This document shows positions 12,300-23,760 of a stretch of DNA of 64,000 nt, in pieces. Both the position numbers and the translations under genes were made by a program. Numbering within the stretch: the first letter of the stretch is position 1; each line of letters begins with the position of its first letter. The notes beneath the pieces are model-generated. The model made no database searches, had not been told where the DNA came from, and saw nothing but the letters and a program-made list of their open reading frames with translations. Origin of the DNA: Kryptolebias marmoratus (lineage: Eukaryota > Chordata > Actinopteri > Cyprinodontiformes > Rivulidae); assembly GCF_001649575.2 (NCBI RefSeq), contig NC_051448.1, forward strand, positions 13,186,527-13,250,526, written 5' to 3'.

Positions 12300-13690
12300 C
12301 GTTTTATCAAAACGAAGTTTTTCTTGTTTACTTGTTTTCACCAGTTATTTTGAGGTTTATATATTGGTTTACAAAGCAAATTAAGTTTTCATGCTGGTTT
12401 TCTACAAGTGCAATTGGCTTTTTCATCTGGTTCTATTCAAGAAACTTGGAATCCTCTTGTTAATTACAAACTGAACTTTAACAGTTCTGAGCAGAAACAT
12501 AATCAAAGATGTGTCATTAGTACAAGTGACATGTTAACAGAGAGAAAGAGAGAAAACAATATTTTAATCTTTGTTACTTTTTGATAAATTGTTTTATTTT
12601 GCAAAGACAAAATGCCCTGTTGTTCTTCACCAGCTGCAGACACATTTATCCTCCTAAAACTTTCTTCTAAAGCGATGGTCTGGAATGTTTGTTATCTAAA
12701 CGTCCTCATTATGCATACACAGCTGCACACAGAGGTATCCAGTAGTGAGATACCATCCAAGATGAATGATAATATACCAGGTCAGCTAAGTTTTAAACAT
12801 TTAGAAAGTCCATTTTGGAATATCTAAAATGGGCTGTTTACATCCATATATGCTTCATCTCTCTTACTAAGGTTGATTGTCATATTTTACTCACTATGTT
12901 TGTTTGTGACCCCCTACCAACAATATAAAGATGTTCCCTTCATGTGCAGTTCTTTCCTCAGGTTGCACACTTGCCTGCATTTAGGGGGCTTTTGTTGCCA
13001 AAATGACCTCATAACTCTGCTTATGTTCATGTCATTTCTTTAAGGAGGGACATCTGCATGCAGATCTGCAGCTGCAGGCCCGTCTTCCCAAAGCCCCCTT
13101 TTATGCACACAGATAAAAACACAAGATAAATGCTGAAATATAGAAAACGAAAAACACCACAAGTGGACAATGGCAAAATTTTTGTCTTGATAGCATTATC
13201 AAACATCAGACACTTCATCTGCCACTTTATCTGAGCATGAAGAGTTTACCTGCATCTTGAACTTTCTGGCATGTTCTGACAATGGTTCTGTAGGTCCCTC
13301 TCATCCTTTCATCTGATGAGCCTGGTATGAATAGAAGTACGGACACTGAGCCTATCTCTGCTTGAATAAAAGCACCAGAAGGATGATACTATGTAAGAGC
13401 CCTCAGTATCAGATGGGAAAAATAAGTGAAAAGAATTTGGATGGAAAAAAAGCCTGCAGAATTACTAGAAACTGTTCTGCCATTTTGCAGAGTAATTTGC
13501 TCTATTATTGTCTTAAAAAGAAAAAAAAAGTTAAAAATTTTATTATATTATTGGATTTATTTTTTAAAATATCCTTCATTTTTATGATAAATTATATCAG
13601 TCCCAGTGCGATGTTTTTGATATAGAAGTGGGGATGAAAAAGTATGCTCTACAAGTCTTTTCACTAAGATTTTGGCTTCGGGTGTTCCTC
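12300..13690. other. Intergenic upstream of mrps18a
   Basis: AT-rich with no gene recognised. Short open frames end in homopolymer-rich sequence. Confidence 0.45.
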
Positions 13691-13694
13691 AAAC

Positions 13695-13755
13695 TATCGC
13701 GAGATTTCAACACAGGAAGCGAGAGAGGAGAAGGTCAAGGATTAAACATGGCGGC
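13695..13755 (+). promoter_or_regulatory. mrps18a core promoter with YY1-type initiator element
   Basis: 'tatcgcgaga' (13695-13704) is one base from the TCTCGCGAGA palindrome common in TATA-less housekeeping promoters. 'aggaagc' (about 13714) is an ETS-type site. 'aacatggcggc' (13745-13755) matches the YY1 consensus AAnATGGCGGC and overlaps the start codon, an arrangement known for many ribosomal and mitochondrial protein genes. No TATA box is seen. The motifs are read directly; their activity is inferred. Confidence 0.55.
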
Positions 13756-16700
13756 CCGCAGTGTGTTTAGGTCTGTTTGGACCTCGTTTGCGGGCTTAAA
13801 GCTTTGTGCCACAGGTACCAACTGCAGTCCAGTTTTAAGGGTTAATGTTCCCCAGCTGTCCGCTTTAACCATCCAGAGCAGAGGGATTCGCAAAGGTGAG
13901 CTTCACCAAAAACGTTACGATTTCATGCAGCCAGTTATGTTAGCATGAAGCTAGCACGTTAGCATGTAACCCAGAAAATGTGTCCGTAAAAATAAATAAA
14001 ATGTCTCTGGTTTGTGTTTAATCCTGCAACATCGTGTCTTCAATATGACATTATTATAATGACATTATTTAAAGGTTTTATTCTACATTTGATTTGATTT
14101 AGCTGTTGCTAGTTAGTGTCAACAGTTTAGGGAAAAAAATGTATTTGTTTTGTTGTTTTATACCTTGATATCCATATAATGTCACTTGGTAGTCAACCTG
14201 AATTTTGCCACAGTACAAAGACATTTTATTTAAGTTCACACGCACTTCCATATATCATAAAAACAGTTCGACCACAAACCACAAAGTAATTAATGTTTTT
14301 CTTAACTCAATCCTTTAAGAAAATGCTGATTTAAAAACTCAAATTAAATCTAAACTATGGGATGAGTTTAGTGTTCTTTTTCTAATTTTTGAAAATTAAA
14401 ACAATGGATTAATAAAAGCCATCAGTTTAAGGAAATGGGGGATAAATTTAAACTTTCTGAGTGCAAAGTTTCATTATTTAAAAAAGGGTGAAAACGTGTT
14501 GGAATTATTAAATGTTTAATTTCTTTTTTAATTTGATACCCCTTTGTTCTATTTTTAAATGAATTCTAGTATGACTGTCAGTGAAATGTTATTATTCTTT
14601 CTTTTCCAGTGTTTCTACTGTCAAAACAGCATGACAAATGTTTTCAATAAGGTTCTTGAATTTCCATGAAATATCGTTTTAAAAAACTACTTAAATAATA
14701 TGTATATTTTACTTTATTTTAATCTCCTTTTTTAAAAAAGCTTTGTCTTTTTGTTTCATGTAATGATTTATGATAAAGCCTAATTATCCAATGTGTCGTA
14801 CACAGTGGTGGAGAAGAAAGAAGGCAGCACAACAACTGTAAGCAAAACAATTGGTGTAACCTCAATTATTCATTTTGTTTATTTTGGTTGTTTGATTAAT
14901 AAATACAGTTGTGTTCTCATTTATATTTTTCACTTGTTACAATACCAACTGTCCTCAACACTTGTCAATATTGACAAGAAACGCGCTGTTTGACTAACTG
15001 TAGTAATGTTAAATGTTCTTTTAGATCGAGGGACAAATCTTAGAAGTAACCGAAGGACCCCAGCCTCCGAATGCCTCAGCCAAGTGTCCGATCTACAGAT
15101 GGAACCTGCAGCATAAATACAACTACACTGTAAGTGTTACACACTTGATTAAATATTTGCTGATAATAAGTGTGTCGGTTCTTTGAAGTTGTCGACTTTC
15201 CTTGTTTGTTTCCTTCTTCCCAGGATGTTTTGTTGCTCAGTCAGTTCATCAGGTCAGATGGAGGGATGCTGCCCAAACGAATCACAGGTCTTTGTCCTGA
15301 GGAGCATCGCAAGATTGCCATCTGTGTGCAGATGGCTCACAGAGCAGGTCGGTTTGGCGCTGGATTAGTAGTTGCTGCAATAAAAGGCCTGATTGGGTTT
15401 TTAGTTTGCATACAGATAGTCCCTCAGCTGTACTGAAATGTGGTCTGTACAATCAGACGTTATTTATTCAGATTTATAGATGCAGAGCTGCATTTAGCCT
15501 CATGGCTAAATATGAAACAGTTTTGTTTAATTTGGAGTGTTATAGACACTCCAAATTAGTATCTATAACACTAATTTGCACTAAAACAGTGCAGTTATCG
15601 AAAGACTGAATAATAAGGCTGGGTCAAATGAACAAACTGCAAACCCATTCGTACGGTGTCTTTTGGACAGACAGGGACAAAGTACACATGGAGATATCTG
15701 ATTACATAAATCCTTAAATTTCAGTTCTACTTTCTGATATGAATTTAGTAACTTTTTTACGTAACGTTGCAGAGCTGAGCTCAGACATCACCATGAGTGG
15801 AGGGTTTGTTGAACGTTCTTTATGATGTTTCTGACCTCTGCCTTCTGCACCACCTTAGACAGTAAAGTGTTGGAAATTAGCCTGGACTTTTGTGTACTTT
15901 TAGAAGATAAAAGAAATGCTTTTGTATTTTATATGGCTGAGGTCCTAGAAGCCCAGTTCAGTTCAGCAGGCTTTTGAACTTTTCAGGTAAAATATTCAAT
16001 AATAAAGTATTAATCAGTTTCGCTGTCAGGATAGTGATGAAATTTATTAGCCTGTCAGCTGATTTGTTTTCCCAACTTTCTGGCTCACAGTGCAGTCTCT
16101 GTTTTCCCACAAACAAAACTCTACATTTTTAACCTATTTAGGGCAAATCTTTAATCAGAAGAAATAAAAAGATTAATGGGGGNGGGGGGGAGGGGGGGGG
16201 GCATGCGTGTCAGACATTCCTTCCAGTCTCTCCCTTGCTGATCTGCATTGTTTTGCTAGAAATTGGCCTACTAATACCATTAGGATATGAGGAGATAATA
16301 GTAATTGAGATTAAAAATAGCTACAGCTCTTGTGGGGTCAAGTCTGGTTTGGGTTAATTGATTCTTAGTTGTTATTAGTTGTTGAGAATGGAGCTGATTT
16401 GTTGTCATATTGGGTCAATGACAAATCAGTGTGTGGCTATAAATTATAACACAAAGACAGCTAATCACAGATCTGGCAAGCTAAATGGGGTGTCTTTCAT
16501 TGACTCGGTATCAGTGTGTAGTTACAAAAAAAACATGAGGACAAAACAACATTTTTTGTTTTTCCAGTGCAAAATACAAAGACACTAGTGGTTTTAATAC
16601 CTTTCAGATGTTTACTTGGTGAAATATTTAAATGAAGAACTACAAACTGCTATTTGAAAATGTTTTGAAACAATAAAAGGTGAATAATCCACAACCCTAA

Positions 16701-18331
16701 AATCAAGACAAACTCGGTGACAAAAAGTCGTAATAGTGAAGTCTTGGTTGGTCTGTAAAGGTGGCATCTCATTGGGCTACGGCTAGTTGGCAAATGGTCT
16801 TCATGAGGGAGTCTCCCGAATGTCTCCAGAATGCCTTGAGTCTTTCGCAAGATTTTCAAGTTTCTTATGTGAGTTGCAGAAACATGCAGCCCTGGTCGTT
16901 TGAGTTTTGAATTTTGAACTTGTTCAAAAAAACAAATTGTGCAACAGATTTTTTTGTCCCCCCACCCAAAATAGTCACAAAGTCGTCATAGGAGGCTCTA
17001 ACAAATCTGAATTATGTCATGGGCTTCTCCGACTTGTCTCAAGATCACTAGATCTGTATTTTGACACATGTACGGGCACTCTTCTGTAACAAAAACCTTC
17101 TGAATCAAATGTCCAGGTCTAAAAACCAGGCTAATAATAGATCATTATCATTGAAAAACTAGTCCAGATCTGCCTGACGTTATTTCAAAAGTGTACTCCA
17201 GCAGAATAAATCATAAACATGAGGAAGGGTGCTGGGGTGGGTACAAGATGAGCCAAGGTAGCAGAGGTGGACAACAAAATAATGAGGACAGTCAAAAATG
17301 CAGTTTTGCAGGCTGTGCACACGAAAATAGGTTGTGATTTTCAAAAAGTGGCAGCTCAAAATGCTGCCACATGGCTTGTTTGTTGCAAACACAATACAGT
17401 GAGGCTGCAACAGAAAATTCACGTAATTTCTTTCAATTTTTAGTCGCCATCTAGTCTCCAAGTAGTCTCCGTTCTGTGAGTTACCACCTTTTTACCGCAA
17501 GCCTTTTGTCTTTTGCCTCGCTAAAGCATGCAGACCAAACAGATGTTTCTCAGAGCGTCATCTCCGAGTTGCTCACAAAGACCAGGCTGGCTTTGCAGAA
17601 TCAGCAGAGTGACAAGAGTGGTGTTTGTAAGATTGATGTTCCGCACATGCCACCTTTCATTTCACAGCATGACGGCCAAGGTTGCCGGCTCAAAGGCCTT
17701 AGAAGCATCAGAATACCTTAGACTCTTTAGGCTGGCTCTATACTTTCACACATGACAAGGATGCACCAGGCCCAGCTTGAAAGTGTTGTGTGAAAATGGT
17801 TGCTGTTTAAAGATGGATGGTCAGGGCTAAAAACCTGTCTTCACTTGCCAGTTTCCTCTAAGATAGTTATTAATGACAAAAAGTACTGAAGCTAAATTTT
17901 GTTTGCCTTGGTGGTTGGATAGTGTGGACTTAAAATGTGACGAGTAATTTCTAAACCTTACAGTATTTTAGCATTAAAATTAATACAGTTTTCATTTGTG
18001 TTTAAGGTCTGCTTCCTGACCATAAACCCAAACTTCCAGAGGGCCACGTTCGGAAGAGTTCAAAGCCCCAACTTAACAGGTGCTGCTTTGTGTTTGATCA
18101 TGTTTCTCTCTAGTACTTGCTTGCATACCCAGTGAATTTAATACCTCAGAGGAAAAAAAAAATTACATCTTGTCTTTGTTTTACAGGTACTTGACTCGCT
18201 GGTCTATTGACTCCGTAAAGCCCATCTATAAAAAAGGACTGAAGTGGTGTAAGAAGCCCATGGTTGTAGGTCACCCAGCACTTAAGAATAATGTGCGTTA
18301 TAGTGTAAAGCCCCTGTGCTTTAAACACTGA
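13748..18331 (+). CDS. mrps18a: Mitochondrial ribosomal protein S18A (mL66/MRPS18A)
   Basis: Six coding exons: 13748-13895, 14806-14837, 15025-15129, 15224-15347, 18007-18079, 18187-18331. All introns are GT/AG and phases match, giving 627 nt and 208 aa (human protein 196 aa). The start lies in 'aacATGG'. Residues 1-49 are rich in Arg, Ser and Ala and fit a mitochondrial import signal. The bS18 core follows: '[14 protein letters not shown]' (one Cys of the family's Cys-rich motif is visible, and the human second Cys is Tyr here), '[19 protein letters not shown]', 'EEHRKI' and 'AHRAG'. Exons 5-6 carry '[12 protein letters not shown]' and '[18 protein letters not shown]', characteristic of the A paralogue rather than S18B or S18C. 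The product is a structural protein of the mitoribosome large subunit. The gene is convergent with rsph9, as in human. Intron 4 is by far the largest (2.7 kb) and holds only non-coding sequence. Confidence 0.95.
15529..15557. repeat. Perfect 12-bp inverted repeat, 5-nt loop
   Basis: 'aatttggagtgt' (15529-15540) and 'acactccaaatt' (15546-15557) are exact reverse complements around tatag, inside mrps18a intron 4. It would be transcribed as a hairpin in the pre-mRNA, with no further sign of a microRNA. Confidence 0.85.
16178..16200. repeat. Poly-G run with ambiguous base
   Basis: A G homopolymer interrupted by one A and one N (16183) in mrps18a intron 4. The N is the only ambiguous base noticed and marks a probable sequencing difficulty. 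Confidence 0.9.
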
Positions 18332-18493
18332 AGCACATAGAGCCTGGAAAAAATCAGTGCAACAGCTGCTGAAGGAGGACAAGAGGAGGTTAGGCTCACT
18401 TATCTGCAGCATACCTGGATTTATGCCATAATGGTGCAAGAAGACCAACCGTCTTTGTTCAAACTTTTGTTTAATAATCTGCGTCAGTCTTTT

Positions 18494-18499
18494 AATAAA
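18494..18499 (+). terminator. mrps18a polyadenylation signal candidate
   Basis: AATAAA about 163 bases after the mrps18a stop codon. A second AATAAA occurs at 18661-18666. Either would end the transcript before the convergent rsph9 coding region. Confidence 0.5.
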
Positions 18500-18842
18500 C
18501 TGTAATCGGCCACACCCAGAACCATCTATCCGTTGTTTTAAAAAAAGGCCTTGAAGTGAACTTACTGACAGCTTAATGCGAGCAACAACTGGGGTCAGTG
18601 TTACGATTTCAAAGTAGGTGGTATGTTGGCTGTGTAAACTCAAGACAAGACAGATGTTCAAATAAAATGTGCATGTTTACTCTGCCTCTCAGCATGTTTA
18701 CTGTGTAACAATAGCTCTGGTGAAAGGGAACGAAAAAGCTTGTCGACACAAACTGTTGCTGAATGAACCACTTTTGGTCATTTAATGACAAAAAAAAGAA
18801 CAGAGTTGTACAGAAAATGCATCTTAAAGGAGAGGCAGGATG

Positions 18843-18848
18843 TTTATT
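18843..18848 (-). terminator. rsph9 polyadenylation signal
   Basis: AATAAA on the minus strand only a few bases beyond the rsph9 stop codon (18852-18854), implying a very short 3' UTR. The convergent mrps18a stop is about 520 bases away. Confidence 0.6.
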
Positions 18849-18851
18849 ATT

Positions 18852-21800
18852 TTACAGCATGAAAGGAAGGTCTAAACTTTTCAGCCCATCACCGATGTAG
18901 ATGTATCCGTGCTGTGGGGTCATTGGAACATGGTAGAACGTGAGCCCGAGCCACAGGAGGCTGTGCAGCACGCACACTTTGCTGGCACACTGGAACTGAA
19001 GACTCCACGACCCTAAACACAAACGCAGGAGACGCATAAACAGTTGATGTTAAACGCAGGAAGCTCCCTCGTTGTGTTACCTTCATTTAAAATAGAGGCT
19101 CTGCAGTCATCTTTAGAACTGTTGCCGTTCACACGCTACAAACCGCCAAAAGAGACACTAATAAATCAGCCCATGGCGCTTTGATGTCTATCTTTGAACT
19201 CGTTTCTTAATGTCTGGGTGTGACTTGACAACACGAGGACCATGGGAGTTAAACGAGAACTGGATTTGCTACTATGAAAACATTTAATTACACAAAAAGG
19301 AGGCGATTCGAACAGATAGGACAGCTGTTACAACACTTGTTTTTGGACTCGTCTCAGAATCTGATGCAACTACAAGGGAAACCGCCATAGGTGTTTTGTT
19401 ATGTAAGACGCAACATGTAGTGCGCGGTTTTAGCGGAGGGCAAGCAAAAGTGTGAATCAGGAGCTGGAAGCTGTTATTTTGGAAAAGAAGAGGGAGCTCA
19501 GTTTAGGGTTTCAAAGGAAGGCACCTGTATTTTGATGGAGGCCGGAGTATCGCTCCAAAATGTTATAACGCTTCATCATTTTCAGTGAGAGCACTGAAAC
19601 GGCGAGTGTGGCACCGAGGCAGCTGTGTGCTATCCGCTGCGGTGACGACACCGCTGACATCCAAAGAGCGCATAAACAAATGCACATGTGGAAGCGCTCT
19701 TAAAAAAGACATCTGCTAGACGTTTGCTTGTGGCTGCTAAACAACTTTTATTTTTTTTCTTTCTTTTTCTTTTCTTTACCTCTAAGACTCAAACCTACTT
19801 TTACACCCAGGACCTTGCCGTGTATGTTCAATCTGGTCTGGACTGGATCCAACTACTAACCACACCGTCTTGTTGACATGACTGCACATAAATAAATTCG
19901 CATGACTGGTTTTACAGTATTTATGGCTTAATGTTTGCCTCCTGGGTTTGATTTTTTCCATTACATGCAGCACAGTCGGTGTCTGGGCTCGCCACTAACT
20001 GTTGAACTCCGGACCTGAGAGTCTACCAAATGACAGTTGACAAAAAAAAATATTAACTATAAAAGAAAATACAGTATCCTGAATCAGGAGTTAAACAATC
20101 TAGGGTTATCTTAGGAGGTTTTAAAGACTCATGCAGTGTCTGTGACTTATTTATTTTCTAAATTTGACTCATCCTCATTCACGAATGGATTTCATTTAAG
20201 AGTCGAACTCAAATCCAACAGAAATAATCTGTTTTAGATGAGCCTGAGAGAAATTATTGCAACATCTTCCCGGAAAGTCTTATTAATCTACCGTCAAACA
20301 GCTCTCAGATTAAGATATCAGTTTAACCTTTTCATGCAACCGTTTTACTGGTAAAATGATTCAGTTTGTCATTATTGGATGAATCACCACACCGACTTAG
20401 ATTCCTAGCCTTTTTTTATTTGTAATGTGGCATTTCGAACAGATGGATCGAAAAGATCACATTTTTACCTTCTCGTGTACCTTTCAGAGAGTAAAGTGAT
20501 TGCAGCAAATGCAAAATGTGATGTTTTTTTTTAGTTAAAGACAATCCGGTAACAGGTGGTGTGAGGAGCTCTGTGGCTTCACCTTTGGGGGTGTCGTCGG
20601 TAAGCACATCCAGGAAGTCGATGGCTGGGCTCCATTCACCCATCTTCAGGATGGATTTCTTCTGTGATTTTCTTGGCTGACTAAAGTGCATGAAATTGTG
20701 AAGCTTCCTTGCCTCTGAGTCAGACAGACCTGAGGAGGGGGGGTAAACAATTAATTGAGGCTAAATCACAAAGTGGGGAGGCAGCTATCCAGTGATCTGC
20801 AGCTAAAATAAATATCACGAGGATGAGTATGTTGAACAAAGACATCTTCTAAATATCCATTATCTAGCCACTTAAAACAAAACTGAGTCATGAATGCATG
20901 AGTCATTTCCATGCAGCTGCAAATTTCAGCCATCCATAGTTAAACACTGACATTGGCACCGCACGGGTATGCAGCAAATTTACCACCAAAGCTGCAGTTG
21001 GTCTGAACAAGGCCGTGTGGAGTCTTGATGAAGGCGCCCCGAGGTACCACAGACACTTCTTCATCAATGTGGTGAACTGTCACCGCCAGCCTCTTCTCCT
21101 CGGTCACTTTGGTCTGAAACCAAAAACATTTATGCTCCTAAACTGGGATCTCATGGCACCGTACACGAATATCTTCCAAAAAATGAAATGCTTAAAACCG
21201 AGTCAGAATGTAAAAGTTTAAACGCCTGTGTATGATATGTGATACTGTGCAAAGGCCATGAGTCATTCTTCATTTATTACCACCTCTTTCTGAAAGAAAA
21301 AGGTGAAGCAATAATGATTTTCTTGTGTGTGTGTGTCCGTGCAGAAAGTAATAATTGGACAGATATCTACAACTGACAAACTTTTGGGGTCAACCCAAAT
21401 CATGGTGGCTGCCACAGCTAATGACCAAAAAAAAAAAACAAAGACAAAAATGTCTATAACTTAGTCAGTTTCACAGATATTGAGCTAAAACTTGATGTAG
21501 TAGTAGCTGATGGTCATTCACAACAAATACTCTGAGCATGACATCTTAAAATAGCGATATATGAGTGATATAATATTGTGCATATTGTTAATTTTAAGGC
21601 AGAAAAGGCTCATAAACTGAAAGGGTGAGTCTGTGTTGTGTTAATTCAGACAAAAAAAATGAGTGAATAAGCTGCCAAAGTCCAAAGAAAATGTTTGAAA
21701 GCCTAAAAAATACATTGAGCAAACCTACTATAAAATATTACAAATAAATGATAATAAAATTAGGGCTGATAAGGCATTAGTAAAGATAGTTTTTAAAGAA

Positions 21801-22461
21801 AAGGTTGGACACTCACTTTATTTGTTTAACTCTTGTTTGTTTTGCCTTTAATATAAATAGTTTTGTTGACAAATATATTTTCTTTGGATGTCAATAGATT
21901 GAGTCATTTGCATGTGTAGTTAATACAGGATTATGCTCTCCTTGATGAACATCTCAGTTGGTGTTGTGATAATATTTACCTCTGCATCCTCATCTGCTGC
22001 ATTATCTGCTGCTGTATAACTGTGGGTCTTAGGTTCGTACACAAAAGAGGGGTCTCCCGTGAAGCAACCCTTTGCAGCTTTTGCCACCTGCTCGATCATA
22101 GAGTCTGTGATGGTGGGAAGGAGGAACCAGTCCATGCAGTTGAAGCTGGAGGTGACAGTCCACAGGACAGAAAAGTGTGAAGACAAACATGCAGCAGCGA
22201 GAAAATACCATGGGAACACATGTATCTGCCTTACCTGTACAGATACTTTCTGTCTTTCATCTCATCTTCTCCTCTCCCTTGGGCAATAAGGTAGTCCTCC
22301 GTTAAACCCATTATTTTGCCCCAGAACAAGACTCGTTGGAATTTGTAGTTTTTCTTTAGAATGGCCAAAGAAGTCTGCAGGGCGGCTCTTTGTTCGGCAC
22401 TTAAAATATTCCCACAGCCGGGAACGAGGTCCAAAGAGTAGTACAGTGAATCCGAGTCCAT
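18852..22461 (-). CDS. rsph9: Radial spoke head protein 9 homolog (RSPH9)
   Basis: Five coding exons on the minus strand: 22461-22235, 22145-21980, 21113-20984, 20729-20583, 19012-18852. Splice phases join to 831 nt and 276 aa, the same length as human RSPH9. Diagnostic blocks include 'MDSDSLYYSLDLV' at the start, 'RVLFWGKIMGL' and 'DYLIAQG' (exon 1), 'NCMDWFLLP' (exon 2), 'VVPRGAFIKTPHG' (exon 3), 'GLSDSEARKL' and 'PAIDFLDVL' (exon 4), and 'LLWLGLTFYHVP' with C-terminal 'LDLPFML' (exon 5). The protein is part of the head of the T-shaped radial spokes in motile 9+2 cilia and sperm flagella, and human mutations cause primary ciliary dyskinesia (family knowledge). An X-box-like RFX site lies 110 bp upstream. 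A dispersed R1 repeat copy lies in intron 2. Annotators should ignore the large ORF that extends exon 2 into its intron. Confidence 0.96.
21345..21560 (+). repeat. Dispersed repeat R1, partial copy in rsph9 intron 2
   Basis: Contains 'aatcatggtggctgccacag', then 'acttagtcagtttcacagatat', then 'gtagctgatggtcattc'. It is in the same orientation as the 31.4 kb copy and truncated at both ends. Confidence 0.6.
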
Positions 22462-22570
22462 TATGGTACTATTTAAAGATAATTATCTAAAGTTTACAGG
22501 ATTTTCATTCCAAGCTACTTGCCAAGTTATTAACGTTCGGCTAACATAAAGGCCACGGACGCTCGTTTTG

Positions 22571-22584
22571 GTTGCTGTGACAAC
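22571..22584. promoter_or_regulatory. RFX X-box in rsph9 promoter
   Basis: GTTGCTGTGACAAC is a 6-2-6 imperfect palindrome matching the RFX X-box consensus (GTNRCC-N0-3-RGYAAC) with one mismatch per half site. It lies 110 bp upstream of the rsph9 ATG. A second left half-site, GTTGCC, follows at about 22592. RFX factors drive motile-cilium genes, so the placement fits the gene's role. Binding is inferred. Confidence 0.6.
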
Positions 22585-22775
22585 AAACCTCGTTGCCAGG
22601 GTGTCCAGCTTGGCTGGGTTTTTTTTTTTTTTTTTTTTACACTTTTATCTTCACTTATTTTTTGATTTCACACAAACCACTAATACGGAAGCAAACTTTA
22701 ACAAACGTTAATGACTCATTTTGGTCACTGTGCGTATTTACGAAATATTTTTCTAAAAACCAGACCGCAAGCGTC

Positions 22776-22840
22776 TTACGTCATTAGCGGTCGTTTTTAC
22801 GTACGTGCGTGCCAGCTGCTGACAGTGAGATTACGTCATT
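22776..22840. promoter_or_regulatory. Paired CRE-like sites upstream of rsph9
   Basis: The identical 10-mer TTACGTCATT occurs at 22776-22785 and 22831-22840. It contains TTACGTCA, the reverse complement of the CREB/ATF motif TGACGTAA. The surrounding 150 bp is richer in CpG than its neighbourhood, as expected for a promoter. It may serve rsph9 or an unseen divergent transcript. Confidence 0.45.
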
Positions 22841-23514
22841 TCCGAGTGACTGTTAGCGTTTACGTTTGTCCAGACGGAGCGGTCCGATGACTGTGATTAA
22901 AAAAACATGACTCGCCCTGAATCTTTCCACAAGATGTTTAGCATCAGGGACGTGACAAGCAGCAGGCATTTCTATTAGCTTTAGCTAAAAAGTACACCTG
23001 TAGTCAGACTCCAGTTAAGCTGGACATGTTTAGTAGGGCCAACAATGTGTTACATGATGGCTTTTTAATGAAGATTACAGAGATAATAAATTGGAACAGA
23101 ACCACTTTTAATGCCATTTATCAATACCAGAATAAAAAAGTCAAATGTGAGGGATCTGACATTGTGAATAACATTATTCATCTTACAGTGCAGCTGAGGC
23201 CACCAGCAGCAGGACAATACACTGAGACATACTAATCAGAAACATAGTACAGATGTTTTACGTTTAAGCTATACAGATCTCAAACAAATCACACATCTGC
23301 CAAGCAGAACTGGCCTGATCCATGGAGGCCTCATGCTGCAACCAAAAAGACCCAAAGCACGAATCGAGAACGTCCTTGTGCCAAACACCACAGGACGCCC
23401 CCTCTGATCCTGACAGGTTAGAGATGCTTTGATGAAGCTAAGAGGAGTGAGTTATTAAAAACAGGACATTAAGATCGCAGGTGATTTGCATATGTGGAGC
23501 ACTGAAAGTTTCTC

Positions 23515-23760
23515 CTTCACCAGTGGATGGATTTTTAATGAAACTCTCAGAAAGCAATCAGTAGATTTACACCTCCAACTGATTAACTTTTTAAATGAGC
23601 CCGTATTAAGATGGCCCCCATCTGATTAATCACAGCAAGCTCAAAAATGGCTATGACTCAGCCAATTTTACAGGTAAAATTTGTTGTGGTAGTAGCTGAG
23701 AGTCATCCCCATCACACACTTTGAGCGCTAACAGAACATGCAACACCTTTGCTTAAAACT
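23515..23760 (+). repeat. Dispersed repeat R1 copy
   Basis: Phrases 'atgaaactctcagaaagcaat', 'aagatggcccccatctgatt', 'aaaaatggctatgactcagc' and 'tttgagcgct' align by eye with the copy at 31.4 kb, same orientation. Confidence 0.7.

Larger units (their letters stand above)
15348..18006 (+). other. mrps18a intron 4, non-coding
   Basis: A 2.66-kb intron between donor 'gtcggt' and acceptor 'tttaag'. It contains a small perfect inverted repeat (15529-15557) and a G-run with one unresolved base (16183). ORFs within it show no domains, and no nested gene or transposon was recognised. Confidence 0.6.

Noticed and set aside
12069..12463. Long ORFs of repeated Ile-His-Pro-Ser or Gly-Trp-Met-Asp across the ATCC array
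   Set aside because: Pure translation of a tetranucleotide microsatellite, open in several frames on both strands. No start context or flanking domain.
18146..18661. 171-codon minus-strand ORF
   Set aside because: Antisense to the last mrps18a exon and its 3' UTR, whose sense protein is unambiguous.
18846..19086. Upstream in-frame extension of the rsph9 last exon to 19086
   Set aside because: A clear acceptor at 19013-19014 joins in phase with exon 4 and reproduces the 276-aa family length.
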